NCBI GenBank assembly: GCA_039519185.1
Contig: CM076849.1
Span: 33,599,109-33,663,108, forward strand
DNA from: Astragalus membranaceus
Taxonomy: Eukaryota; Streptophyta; Magnoliopsida; Fabales; Fabaceae
DNA length: 64,000 bases
Direction: 5' to 3'
Within the stretch, counting starts at the first letter, position 1, and each line of letters begins with the position of its first letter. Of this stretch, positions 25,351 to 36,983 are shown piece after piece. Made by a program: the position numbers and the translations under genes. The notes under the pieces were generated by a model. It did not search any database, had not been told where the DNA came from, and was given only the letters and a program-made list of their open reading frames with translations.

Positions 25351-25974
25351 CTGCAACGATATGAATTATGATTACCAATCCAGAACAAGTAAAGAATAAC
25401 AATTCAGTTGGGTAGTTCAAAAAAATGATTAAGCTTAAAATTGCATACTCTGAGTGCATGTCACCACGGAAATGAGTTTTACAATTATCAGTAAAACAAA
25501 GGGGCATACTAGGATTTCTTAGCATGCTTTGTGTCCATGTAGAGAATGCTTCATCACCACATTCATTGCTGTAACCATCTCCAGTTTTACTACTCTAAGG
25601 CAAGAAATGAACTTAACTGATGAGGACCCATAAAAAAATTAACCTCAGCAAAAAGAACAATTCTAAAATAGTTAAAATAAAACACTGTCAAAAGCCTATC
25701 TGTGTGAGGTTAAAAATTCTTCAATAGAAGAACACATTCCAAGTCCTTTGTGTGAACAAAATAATTTCATATATTTTAAGATGATGCTAGAGAAACCAAC
25801 TTCAGAAATAGTGTAATTATAAAAGTGACCATGCCAAGTTGCAGGATAAGAGATGCAGAGATGTAAAATTTCTTAAAATTGATATGGAAAAATTTCCCCA
25901 TGGAGGAATCCCTTTAAAGTGATGCATAAAAAAGAAATTTATACCTAACCAATAAGTAAAGTGTAAAATTATAC

Positions 25975-26164
25975 CATAGCAAGGTTGTCTCCTTGAGCTT
26001 GAAATTCCTTGGCTAATTGGTCGGAATTAGGGGCACGAACTCCTCCATCACTATATTCTTCGGTGTCTTTGTTAGGGTTTGAATTGGATTGGTCTTCCTG
26101 TTGATTATGCTCAAATGGAAGGTAAACAACGCTTCTTTTTCGTGCTCTTCCATGTTACTTTCAT
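25975..26164 (-). pseudogene. Captured fragment: TTC33-like TPR protein, first exon
   Basis: ATG at 26164 begins MKVTWKSTKKKR. After a frame change near 26125 the sequence continues YLPFEHNQQEDQSNSNPN and DQLAKEFQAQGDNLAM, ending at donor ATG|GTATAA (25974). The order matches the N-terminus of plant tetratricopeptide repeat protein 33-like proteins just before the first TPR. GC-rich sequence upstream to about 26400 looks like a captured promoter or leader. The exon ends in phase 0, the phase in which the FZR exons begin. Confidence 0.75.
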
Positions 26165-26699
26165 TTTCACCGCCTCTTCTTTCTTCAACCACCGCCTCTT
26201 CTCTTCCTTACTCCGCTCTTAAAAACAGAGACAACTAAACATTAAAAACCATAAAAAAAAAAGAAATGAAAGGGAAAAAGGAAGGAACGGACCCATAGCT
26301 TCGCGGTGGAGTTCTTCGAAGAGAATGCGACAAAAAAAGTTGAAGGAATCGACGTTCTACTCGTCCCACACCGCACAATAGCTATTCTTCCCTCTCGCGA
26401 TTGAGGTTGAGCACAACTCTTTCCCCTCGATGGTGTATCTTGCTCGCTCTCACACCTCGTTCGCTCTTTCACAAATCCCTCTCTTTCTCTTCTTCTTTCT
26501 CTCCCCTCAGATCGCTCTTTCCTCTCTCATGTCTCTCTCTGCGTGACTCTCTCTTTTCTCTATGCGAACAACTCTCTCTGCGTGATTCTCTCTTTTCTCT
26601 ATACGAAATCGGCATATCTGATTCTACCAAAAGGCATATCCGAAGCAAAACAAAAACAGAACAGATCTGAAAAATCGGAAGCCGGCTGAATAAACAGAT

Positions 26700-26985
26700 C
26701 TAAAGAAATGGAAACAGATCTGAAAATTTGAAGAAACGAAAACAGAATCCTCCATAACCATGAGTGGAGCAGATTTTGGACTCTTGCAGAGGTGAAGAAA
26801 GAAAAGTGCTCGGAAACAGATTTGAAGATCTGAAGAAACAAAATCATCCATCGTCACAACCGTAAGCGAAGCGGCGTTTGGAGTCTCGTAGAGGTGAATA
26901 AAAACAGATCTGAAGAAACGGAAATGGATTCATCCACTGTCACCGCCGTGAGCAGAGCGCATTTTTTCAATCTCACAGAAGTGTG
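26700..26985. repeat. Degenerate tandem repeat of about 95 bp in the CACTA
   Basis: Three imperfect copies share ACAGATCTGAAGAAACGGAAA, a CATCC...CCRTRAGYGRAGC core, and a CTCKYAGAGGTGAA end. No coding role was seen. Confidence 0.55.
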
Positions 26986-27124
26986 GGTGGAGGGCGATGG
27001 TGGGGAGTGTGGGTGGAGGGCGATGGTGAGGTTTGGTGATTGAGAGAGGGAAGCCTACGAAGGAGGAGAGTGAGAATAGAAAGGGAGAGAACGAGAGTGC
27101 ACGGGTAAATGAATTGGTATTGTT

Positions 27125-27300
27125 AATTTGCGACGGGCTTCCGACTAACCTTCCGTCGCAAATTAGCGACCAACATCCTCTTCCGTCGCAAATTAGTGAA
27201 CAACATGCCTTTCCGTCGCAAATTATGAGCGGGATTTTTAGCGCCAACGCCCAATCTCACTTTTCGTCGCAAATCCGTCGCAAATTAGCGACGGACAGTT
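27125..27300. repeat. CACTA right subterminal repeats
   Basis: Copies of TTCCGTCGCAAATTAG and TTTGCGACGG mirror the left subterminal region. Confidence 0.85.
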
Positions 27301-27406
27301 CTCCGTGGGAAACGTTGGTGGCAATATAGGCTTATTCTTGTAGTGAAACAATCGATTCATTCTTGCAATAAATGTTTTTAAAAAAAATTCTTCGCTTTCC
27401 TAAGCC

Positions 27407-27414
27407 TATAAATA
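27407..27414 (+). promoter_or_regulatory. TATA box of the Ogre-like 5' LTR
   Basis: CCTATAAATAGGC lies 62 bp right of the CACTA end. The identical sequence is at 38812-38819 in the 3' LTR. The CACTA therefore separates this core promoter from the 95-bp repeat array. Confidence 0.7.
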
Positions 27415-28489
27415 GGCAGCCTCAAGTCACATTTGAGGGGGGAGATTTTACGAGATCAGAGAGGAGAACACACATTTTCACAGACACATTTTTCACAGAT
27501 TTTTCACACACGGACACACATCTCACGAGATCAGAGAAACACACATATTTGCTCCAGACATTTTTCACGAGATCTGAGAAGACAACTCTTGCAAATCTCA
27601 TTTTCCAGTTCTACGCTTCATTTTTGCTCTATTCGCGCCGTTGGTCCGTCTGAGCTGATCTCCTGCAAGGGTTAGTCGGGATTTGCGTTCTTCAGAGTTG
27701 TAATATCTGCCTTCATCAAAGGTATTTCTGTTTTTTATATTTGTTAAAATTCAATCATTCTGATCCATGCCAAAATTGCCCTATGTGATTTAATTTAGCT
27801 GTAGCGTCCTTGTTGATGATGAACCACATGATTCCCACTTATGCCTAGTGCATCATTTTCTAAGTGGTGAAGATGGTCTCAGATGATTCAACCTCCCCCC
27901 TTTTTTTAACTTCTTAATGAATAAAAGATAGTTAGGTTTGTGGTTTAAGGTCCATGGGGTATCGCAAAGGATGGGTTTCCCAAAACCTTGATGCTCCCCC
28001 CTCTTTGATTGTGTTACTAACCTTTGGGCACATATTCATGAATGCAAAGGATAGGCTTACCTTAGCCTTGATGCAATTTCCCCTTTTCTCATGTTATTGA
28101 GAAATCATTGTTCATATGTTCCTTAGTTTAATTAAGATCATTCTATGCCTATGATCAATTGCTTGCTTGTTATTGGATGCATTTTAAATGTCTTGATTCA
28201 ATGTGCCATTCCATCCATGTGTATGACCTCCTAATGAAGACGTAAGTCTACATGCCTGTTGTAGCATAGAGTCATTAGGGTAAATACACTCCCTCCTACA
28301 CGCACACTTGCTTTGAGAACTTTTACCTTGCATCCCTGATAGGTGGGTCTCTTGATCATGTTGGCATGTTTAGTCTTGATTAAATATTCAACATATGCAT
28401 GATTTCGTGATAATTGAATGTGTTTAAACTTTGTAATCAATCATTGATAGTGCCTTCACCCTTTCTTCCAAAAATCCTTCAAACCTTTT

Positions 28490-29200
28490 TCCAATTAACG
28501 CGAGTTATTAGTGACTATCACTCAAAGCCTTGGCTTGTTTGATTGTCGTGAACGCCATCAAGGGTTATTAGTAATGATCGCTCAAAGCCTTTGCTTGCTC
28601 GATCGTTATGAAAGCTCTTCCCCTTTCAAACCCTTTCAAAAACATTCTCCTTAGAACTACGTCGCTTTGATTCCCATTTGGGATACGTAGGAGCGAGTCA
28701 CATTCTCGTCAAGCGCAACAAATAAAAATTCTTTTCACCCCCCTAAACCAATCATTTTCATAAAACAAACAAAAATCATTTTCAAACCCATTGTTGTTAG
28801 TAGCTCATCAGAGCCTCTGTTCGTTTAGCTATTAGTGACAATGTCTTTTTCTCCTAAAAATAATAAACGATGATCTATCATAACCTTTGTTAGTTCGATC
28901 ATCCTGCGAATCAATCTCTTTCGAAAATCATTTTCAAAAAGGATAATAAAACGAGTTGTTATCAATGGTCCATCAGAACCTTTGTTCGTTCGACTAGCGG
29001 TACAACTCTCTTTCTTGAGTATTTAGTAGTGATTCATCATAGCCTCTGCTAGTTTAATCATTTACTAATGCTCGTCCTATTTCAAAAACTCACAAAAAAA
29101 GATAAAAAACAAAACTTTTCAAAAAGACAACCAAGAACTACGTAGCTTTGAATTCTCCATCGCACCGGGAGATACGTAGGGGCGGGCCATGTCCCGTCAA
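28490..29200 (+). repeat. Degenerate internal repeats in the LTR downstream half
   Basis: Diverged copies of a TTATTAGTRA...CTCAAAGCCTTKGCTTG...CGATC phrase and of CATCAGARCCTYTGTTCGTTYGACTA recur at roughly 60-90 bp. Two ACTACGTNGCTTTGA...GGGATACGTAGG blocks (near 28658 and 29130) also recur. The same series is in the 3' LTR (39895-40610). Confidence 0.6.
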
Positions 29201-29422
29201 GCACTTTTCCTAAAAAACCTTTTTTTCCCCCTTCCTCGCCAAAAATAAAATTTTCATTAAGCTTTCAAACAAGAAATAAATAGGCAAATCTAGGTATTTT
29301 TCAAATCAAATGTTAAAACCACACATTTAATTAGAGGTTCCCTTTCGGTAGAAAGGACGTGCGCGGTGCTAACACCTTCCTCGCACGTAATCGGCCCCCG
29401 AACCTATATCTCTAGTTTTCAA

Positions 29423-30292
29423 TAGGCGTACGCGTTTGTGTTCTTCTATGTTGTTCCCTGTCTCATCTTTTATTCCTTTCTTTTATCGCTTATGCCCATA
29501 CATTTTTTCAATCCCCATGATCCCCTCTTCTTGGCTCCTTTTCCTAAGGTGAGCAATATCCTTGTTTATAGATATTCTAGGTATGGAACCGTAGGGTAGA
29601 TAACTTATTATTGCTTGCTTTTGTCTGGACTGCTCTGGTTTTCATTTCAGGTGGGGGTAGTATTAGGGAAAATGCCCTTAACACACACTACACTTATACC
29701 CTGTGACTATGTGTTTTGAGTGGGACCATAACCCAGGTCTGCAAAAACTTAGGAGAGTGGATTCGAGTAGTGAGAGCCCATCAGGACCTTTGTCCGTTTG
29801 GCTACTTGCGAAAGTTTCAACCAGAGTTGTGCTCTTTCATGATGCCTCACACCTAGCAGTTTGCTGCATTTGTGGGGAATTTTGTGAAAGGGACTGTAGC
29901 TCTGGTGGCCTTGTGAGGGAGTGAATAGAGCTACATGGAAGGATTACCCTTTTAATTGCCCTAGATCATAGGTCTTACCTCTTTTTAGGTCACAAGGGCT
30001 TTTCCAAAATTGTGTGTGCATTATTGCATCTAGTTTAGTTCATTTCCGCCAACGTTTTTTTGAAATAAAAAAAATAGGTTTTTCCTTCTCTTTCATAAAT
30101 ACCTATATGGGGTGGCATATAGGGTATACCGCCCTAATTTTTCAAAACCCCACCTGTAAATATCTGTCTTTCTAACAAGCATCCTCATCACCCGCATTTT
30201 ACATCATAACAGCATGCATTACATAAGCAAAATTCTGAAAAATTCATACAGCATTCCTCATGCATCTAAATACAAAAATAACATAAAGCCAT
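29423..30292 (+). other. Leader between truncated 5' LTR and gag
   Basis: This is noncoding sequence replacing the end of the 5' LTR and the primer binding site. No tRNA-complementary site was recognised at the join. It may be native leader brought closer by a deletion. Confidence 0.5.
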
Positions 30293-32635
30293 ATGCATTG
30301 CATTCATTTACGCATTCCTACTTGTACTCAAAAAAAAAAATGTTCTATCATCAGAAAAACAAAAGGCAAGCTGGTTCGCCAACACCGATATTCCACCCGT
30401 CTACAGGCAAGACTAATGGCTAGCAATCAGTATCTCGAGAATGAGGACCCTTTGGGTCAAGATGAGTCGGTTGTGGAGATTCTTAACCTCGAGCAGCTGG
30501 CTCAAGAGAATCAAGCTTTGAAGACTAAAGTGGAGGCTATGGAAGCACAGATGGTCGAAGTAATGAGTATGCTACAGAATTTGAGGGGTGGGGCCACTGC
30601 TGGGGCCGCTGCTGTTGTAAATCCCGAAGGGGTTGTTACCTTCGTTTCTCCTCCGGTGTCTGCTGAAGTTACAACTACTCACGGACAGGGGGTCAGTCAC
30701 TTTGCTCATCCTCCAGGGGCAAGCGGACAGAGTCATCTGAATGCACCGATATATCCTTGGGGGATGCCAATGGGTTATATGCCGCCTGCCGCTGAAGCTA
30801 TTCCTGTGGGGTCGAGTCAACCTGTCACGACTATGCCTGGTGGAGCTGCTATGGGACCACAAATTCATACTCCTAGTCCTGATACTGTACTGCCAAGAGG
30901 TTCACCTAGTCCTACTCTGGGAGTTACTGTGAACCCTCAGAACGCTGTCCATCATATAGGAAACCCTGCTCAGTATGGGGGTTATTATCACGGTCCGGGG
31001 AACCATCCACAAGGTCATTTGTTTGGGAACACTCAGCATGGGGATCGGTATCACTCGCTTGAAGAGCGCTTAAGAGCTGTGGAAGGATCAGGAACTAGAG
31101 CCAGGGATGCCCGAGATTTGTGCCTTGTCCCAGATGTTGTTATACCCCCTAAATTCAAAGCACCTGACTTTGATAAATATCGCGGCACCGGGTGTCCATC
31201 TAGCCATTTGACGATGTATGTTAGAAAAATGGCCGCTTATGCTCATGATGACAAGGTGCTCATTCATTATTTCCAGGACAGTCTGACTGGGGCATCACTA
31301 GATTGGTACATGCAGCTGCAATCTTCCGAAGTTCACAGTTGGAAGGATCTCTCTGAAGCCTTTCTAAAACAATACCAGTATAACATGGACCTTGCTCCAG
31401 ACCGGTCTCAATTGCAGCACATGAGCAAAGGAGATAGAGAATCATTCAAAGAATACGCTCAAAAATGAAGGAGCATAGCTGCTCAGGTGAAGCCGCCATT
31501 GACTGAAAAAGAGATGGTGTACAGGTTTATGGAGACCCTTCCAGGGCTGTATTATGATAGGTTGGTGGGGAGCGTTTCGTCCAATTTCTCAGATATGGTC
31601 GTCATTGGGGAACGATTAGAGCACGGATTGCGTAGCGGAAAGATTGCTGGAGGTTTTGGCAATTCTAGTGGACAAAAGAAACCCTTTCCCAACTTCCCCA
31701 AGAAGAAAGAAGGGGAAACCAATGTTATTTCCGCAGGGGGAGGCCCATCTTTCAGCTCTCCACAGCAGGCGGTGCCATTATCTTTCAACTCTCCGCAGCA
31801 AACTAATTCAGGCTACAGAGCCCAGAACTATCAAGAGAAGAGGCGTGCTAATTTTGATCCGATCCCGATGACCTATACCGAATTGTTCAATCATCTTGTC
31901 TCAAAGAATTTGGTCAATACTCGCCCCATGAAGCCTATACAACCTCCCTTTCCTAGGGGGTACAATGCTGATGCTACTTGTAGCTTTCATAGTGGAGGAG
32001 TCGGCCACACGGTGGAAGACTGCAAGGCTTTCAAATATGTAGTCCAGGATTTGATTGACGCCAACTGGATCTCTTTCAAGCCGAACAGTCCCAGTACAAC
32101 TACAAACCCCCTACCGGGATATGGGACACCATCCGCTAATGCAGTAGAGGATTCTGTGGGGCAGACAATGATAAAAGATGTTAAGTGTATCCAGACTCCT
32201 CTGGAAAATATACATGCTGAGTTGTGTCGTCGTGGTGTTATCAAGAAGGGCTGTGTATGCGCTGATCCTTTATGTGTGGGTGCCTGTGAAGTTTTCAAGT
32301 CAGTCCTGCAAGACCTGATAGATCGGTGCGTGGTTCAGATAGGGACCCATGATATTGAAGATGAAAAAGAAATCAATGAGGAAGTAATAGCGGTGCCTAT
32401 GAAAGAGAGATGTTGGGATACCCTAGGGGAGTCCAGTGGAAGGTTTGACTACTTGGTCAGATATGACGCTCCCGAGAGTGCTCAAACCGAATGGAAGACA
32501 TCCAGCCCACAGGATGGGATGAGGAAGAGGAACAACACGATCAAATTGTTGTCATCAATGATGGTACAAAGTCAGAAGAGGGTGGTGCAAACCTGGTTTG
32601 TCGCTGCAGTGCTGGTGAAAGAATTAAAGAATTGA
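30293..32635 (+). pseudogene. Ogre/Tat-like gag (to start of pol) with an in-frame stop
   Basis: One frame runs from ATG 30293 (or ATG 30416, MASNQYLENEDPL) to 32635, broken by TGA at 31466-31468. A coiled-coil-like segment (LEQLAQENQALKTKVEAMEA) is followed by a proline/glycine-rich linker. The capsid-type gag core (KFKAPDFDKYRG, then LIHYFQDSLTGASLDWY and WKDLSEAFLKQY) continues after the stop as RSIAAQVKPPL and MVYRFMETLPG. Later there is a knuckle-like CSFHSGGVGHTVEDC. Where the stop falls, relatives have a tryptophan codon. The frame ends before any protease motif. Confidence 0.8.
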
Positions 32636-33885
32636 AAGACTGTTGATCCCCCTGGGACCTTTGATTTAAAGTAGTCATTTGTAATGCAACCCTGTGGCTC
32701 TGCCCAAGGCCACAGGACCAGTTGTTAGGGGCGCACATGTTTTTATTTTCTAAATCATCATCATCAATAAAAACGTTGTTTTTGAATTCCAATCAATAAA
32801 AATCAATTCCTTTTCATTTCATGTGTCTCTTCTTTTCTTTATTATTTTTGCCTGCATGTCTCACCTTCCATTCTGCTTTTTCGCCTCGGCAAAAAGCAAA
32901 TCCACAGCAATTGTCTCTCAAAATAACAGTGCCAACGGTCCATATTTTGACTTTGATCACCTTATCAATCAAGCAGAGTAGGACGTTGAGAAAGACCGGG
33001 AAAATCCTCCAGAAGGTTAATGAAGCAAGGAAAAAGGGTTATTCAGCATCACGGGGAATCCACTGAAGTGATCAACTTGGGGACCACTGAGAACAAGAAA
33101 GAGGTCAAGATGGGTACTTCAATAAAGGAAAATTAGAGCTCAAAAGGGAAATAAAGAAGAAGGGCAAGTGCATGAAAATAAGTGAATTATTGTCCCAGAG
33201 TTAATTTTTGAGGAAATAAGCAATCATGATTTGAAATGAAGTCGGACTACCATTCCATATCCAAAAACAAAATCCTCTCCTAACCACCTTAAGCCAAGAA
33301 AATCCCAAAGAAAAAAAAAACAAAATCCCTCCTACCCACCGTAAGCCAAGAAAATCCCAAAGAGAAAAACAAAATCCCTCCTACCCACCGTAAGCCAAGA
33401 AAATCCCAAAGAGAAAAACATAATCCTTTCCGACCCATCTTAAGCCAAGAAAAAGCCAAAAATCCAAAAGTCACCTTAGACAAGGACCACCTCAGAAAAA
33501 ACAGTGCATCGTTCTTTATCAGTTCACCCAAGCTCAAGAAAAAGAAGAAGTCAAAGAAGGAAAAATCATTCAAAAAGGAAAATCCCAAAACCAAAAGAAA
33601 AATACAAAAGAGATGTAAATAGTGAGTTGATACATGTTACCACAAAACCCAAGAGGTCCTCCTCTCATAAACCGCAAACACTCTCATTTGACCGCGATGA
33701 TCCGCCCTCCACAGACCCTTAGCCAGGAATAAAATTTCCTAATACCTCATCAAGCCAGCTAACCATCATAAATCATCGATCAACAGCCAACACTGAATAA
33801 AAACCATCCTGCCATTAGCCCCAAATACCTCATTAAGCCTACTCATCTCTCCTCCACAAAACACCACAATCCCGAAAGGTCCATT
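32636..33885 (+). other. Deleted-pol interval with short repeats
   Basis: No protease, RT or RNase H motif was seen in any frame. It is AT-rich and lysine-codon-rich filler, including a tandem repeat at 33280-33465. It marks where about 4 kb of pol would be expected. Confidence 0.6.
33280..33465 (+). repeat. 50-bp tandem repeat (TAAGCCAAGAAAATCCCAAAG)
   Basis: Four units with TAAGCCAAGAAAA starting near 33290, 33341, 33391 and 33441 (period about 50 bp). Confidence 0.85.
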
Positions 33886-34055
33886 CCGATCAATGATTGA
33901 TTGCTGTTGTTTTCTCAAAGTTTTAGCTCAAGGACAAGTAAATTCATTTGTTTACAATATGCCAAGTGGGGCAATCCTGTCGCTCTTCACCCCTCCTACA
34001 ACTGGGGAAATTGATCCTACACCTATCTCATCCCTTGTCGCACTCACATTCATGA

Positions 34056-34497
34056 AATCATACAGGGGCAACCTTTTTTTTCCTCTAGTGTATGGGTCAG
34101 AAGCAGTTCTTCTCATCAAGGTTGAGATACCTTCTCCACAAGTAGTCATGGAGGCCAAGTTAGAAGAAGCAAGAGGGGGTCCAAGCTCGTCTAGATCAAC
34201 TGAATCTCATTAAAGAGAAAGGAATTGCTGCCCTGCGCCATGGCCAGTGGTACCAACAAAAGATGAAGGCAGCTTTCGGCAAGAAAGTCCGTCTTCGAGA
34301 ATTCGGCGAAGGAGACCTTGTACTCAAAAAGATCCTACCTATCCAGACTGACTCCGTGGGAAGTTGATACCCACTTATGACGGTCCATATGAAGTCAAGA
34401 AAGCTTTTTCCAGAGGAGCGCCGATACTCATAAATATAGACGGCGAAGATCTCGGGAATCCAGTCAATTCAGATTAAGTGAAGAAGTATTATGCCTG
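34056..34497 (+). pseudogene. Ogre/Tat-like integrase C-terminal remnant
   Basis: LVYGSEAVLLIKVEIPS at about 34087 begins the region, followed after a shift in a G run near 34176 by LDQLNLIKEKG, KKVRLREFGEGDLVLKKILP, then YDGPYEVKKAFSRGAPILIN and VKKYYA. This is the usual C-terminal part of Tat-lineage integrases. The catalytic D,D,E core is missing. Two more breaks occur: a shift near 34362 and a TAA near 34477. Confidence 0.75.
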
Positions 34498-36015
34498 AAA
34501 GAAATATAAAAATAAAAAAAAAAGAGAAAGACAAGCCAAGTAAGAATTAGCTCGCTAGGTTGAAAACCCACAAAGGGCGGCCTAGGCAAAATCAGAGCGA
34601 CCCGGTGGATTGAAAACCCGCAAAGGGCGATCCAGGCAAAAATTAGGGTCTAAAAACTTAGGCATGAAAAGTAAAGAAAGGCATACAACTCTCCTACAAG
34701 CTTGGATGAGGGAGTGGTCAAGGTCAAGGACATAGATGTTTGGCACTGTTCCACAGAGACGGACAGTCAGAATTTAGTTTCTCCCTTTTTTCGTGTCTTT
34801 TTATAGTTTAAACTCTCAAATGCAATAAACAATCGGCATAACTTCTTGTGCGACCGATTTTCGCATTAATAAAGTTCAAATTTCTCGTATCTGTTCACTC
34901 TTTTATTTTCTGCTTTTTCTGCTCAAAATAAACGTTTTATGATGATGATGGTCCTGAACTGTAAAACATGTGCATATATCATAGAGCATTGCAAATCATT
35001 ACGAGATTCTTAAGAGTCCTGAGAGAAAGCACATCCTCAAAATCAGTCAATCATGCAAGAGAGCAACTACATCCACGATTGCTTCAAACCAGCAAAGTCA
35101 AGACCAACATGCACCCGGCCCATGAGCCCCGCAAGTCCAACAGGTTCCTCAGTCTCGTGTCATGAGTGTCGCGGGTTGGCTGAACCAGCAAAAATAAAAA
35201 ATAAGCAAAAAAAAAGGCAATAAACAAACACAGTCATGCATTACATTCATCATGCATAAAATCATGCATTTATCAGGCAGGAAAATAATGATAATAAAGT
35301 AAAGAAAAGGAGAAATTCAGGCATTTGCATTCATCATAAGAGAAAGAAAAAGAAAATAGCAATCATGACATTTGCATCATGCATCTCATAGAAAAAACAT
35401 AGAGAAGCCTTCCATGGCATACACTGGCATCCCAGGCGGTCAAACCAGACCTTTGTGTCCTTAAACCAGATCATTGTGATCCATAAAACAGACCTTTGTG
35501 TCCTTAAACCAGACCTTTAGGGTCCATAAATCAGACCAGTATGCAGACACATATTGCTCCATAAACCAGGCTTGTCGGCCCATAAACCAGACTCGTTGTG
35601 ATCCTTAAATCAGACTAATGTCGAGTCCATAATTTAGCATTCCATCAAATAAACCAAAGCATTTCACAACTCTCAAGCATTGCATTTGCATACCCGCACT
35701 TCATAAATAAAAAAAAAAGCAACCATCAAGGAAAGCCAAAAGAGAATGTCAAAAGCGTCCAGCATTGCATGCATCAGCGTCACATGCATCCACGTAGCAT
35801 ACATCTGCATTACATTTGCATAACCGCATCTTGTGCATTCATCACATGACGAAAACCAAAGTAAAAGAATCAAGAATAGCATCTCATTGCATTGCATACA
35901 CTTGCATAACATGCACTCATACTCCATGCACTATTCCTTGCATCAACTGACATATGCAGGTACATCAATTCAGTGCAGCAGCATCGGTCATTTCAAATCA
36001 ACCAATCAACAGAAT
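34498..36015 (+). other. Hypervariable 3' untranslated region, first part
   Basis: It contains two GGTTGAAAACCCACAAAGGGCG-type blocks (34558 and 34608), a degenerate array of TAAACCAGACCTTTGTGTCC phrases (35430-35640) and CATTGCAT/GCATCAT-rich DNA (35660-35960). Noncoding. Tandem-rich 3' untranslated regions are known for legume Ogre-type elements. Confidence 0.65.
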
Positions 36016-36019
36016 TTGT

Positions 36020-36947
36020 GAGCCCTCTGTGCTCCCCCTGAGCCCTCTGCGCTCATCCTGAGCCCTCTCTGCTCCCTCTTGAGCCCTCTGTGCTCATCCT
36101 GAGCCCTCTGTGCTCCTTCCTGAGCCCTCTGCGCTCATCCTGAGCCCTCAGTGCTCCCCCTGAGCCCTCTGCGCTCATCCTGAGCCCTCTGTGCTCCCTC
36201 TTGAGCCCTCTGTGCTCCCCCTGAGCCCTCTGCGCTCATCCTAAGCCCTCTGTGCTCCCTCTTGAGCCCTCTGTGCTCATCCTGAGCCCTCTGTGCTCCC
36301 TCCTGAGCCCTCTGCGCTCATCCTGAGCCCTCTGTGCTCCCTCCTGAGCCCTCTGCGCTCATCCTGAGCCCTCTGTGCTCATCCTGAGCCCTCTGTGCTC
36401 CCTCCTGAGCCCTCTGTGCTCCCTCTTGAGCCCTCTGTGCTCATCCTGAGCCCTCTGTGCTCCCTCTTGAGCCCTCTGTGCTCATCCTGAGCCCTCTGTG
36501 CTCCCTCCTGAGCCCTCTGCGCTCATCCTGAGCCCTCTGCGCTCATCCTGAGCCCTCTGTGCTCCCTCCTGAGCCCTTTGCGCTCATCCTGAGCCCTCTG
36601 TGCTCATCCTGAGCCCTCTGTACTCCCTCCTGAGCCCTCTGTGCTCCCTCTTGAGCCCTCTGTGCTCCTCCTGAGCCCTCTGTGCTCCCCCTGAGCCCTC
36701 CGCGCTCATCCTGAGCCCTCTGTGCTCATCCCGAGCCCTCTGTGCTCCTACTGAGCCCTCTGCGCTCATCCTGAGCCCTCTGTGCTCATCCAGAGCCCTC
36801 TGTGCTCATCCTGAGCCCTCTATGCTCCCCCTGAGCCCTCCGCGCTCCTCCTGAGCCCTCCGCGCTCCTCCTGAGCCCTCCGCGCTCCTCCTGAGCCCTC
36901 CGTGCTCATCCTGAGCCCTCCGCGCTCATCCTGAGCCCTCAGCGCTC
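36020..36947 (+). repeat. 20-bp minisatellite GAGCCCTCTGTGCTCATCCT, about 46 units
   Basis: Units of 20 bp (some 21) run without interruption, built on GAGCCCTCYGYGCTC plus one of three endings: ATCCT, CCCCT or CCTCYT. Variants are interspersed rather than blocked, indicating repeated slippage or exchange. The open frames across it are artefacts of the period. Confidence 0.97.
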
Positions 36948-36983
36948 CGTCCTTACTGCTTTCTTTACCGCTTTATTACCTCT

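Larger units (their letters stand above)
22478..27345 (-). mobile_element. Non-autonomous CACTA element carrying fragments of four host genes
   Basis: The ends are CACTACAAGAAATTCG at the left and CTTATTCTTGTAGTG at the right. A 3-bp duplication AAA flanks it (22475-22477 and 27346-27348); the uninterrupted 3' LTR confirms the empty site CATCAAACAATCG. Subterminal regions 22497-22740 and 27125-27300 are dense in CCGTCGCAAAT/TTTGCGACGG repeats, typical of CACTA transposase binding sites. There is no transposase frame. The interior holds intron-bearing fragments of TTC33-like, Fizzy-related, ALIS/CDC50 and PTI1-like genes, all on the minus strand. Similar multi-gene CACTA elements are known, for example Tgm-Express1 in soybean. 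Confidence 0.93.
21558..29422 (+). repeat. 5' LTR of Ogre-like element (CACTA-interrupted, 3' end missing)
   Basis: It matches the 3' LTR (37866-40827) almost base for base once 22478-27345 and one AAA are removed, with one extra 36-bp TGCATGCATGG repeat. Matching stops at TTTTCAA (29422). The last 131 bp of the 3' LTR and any primer binding site are replaced by other sequence. I noticed roughly a dozen substitutions over about 2.9 kb, so the LTR pair is young. Confidence 0.88.

Noticed and set aside
25380..25620. Fifth captured gene fragment in the CACTA (frame with DGYSNECGDEAFSTWTQSM on the minus strand)
   Set aside because: The stretch is open and gene-like, but I do not recognise the family and see no convincing splice sites on both sides.
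33893..34213. Independent 106-codon gene
   Set aside because: Its second half is the integrase C-terminal remnant of the Ogre-like element; the first half has no recognisable feature.
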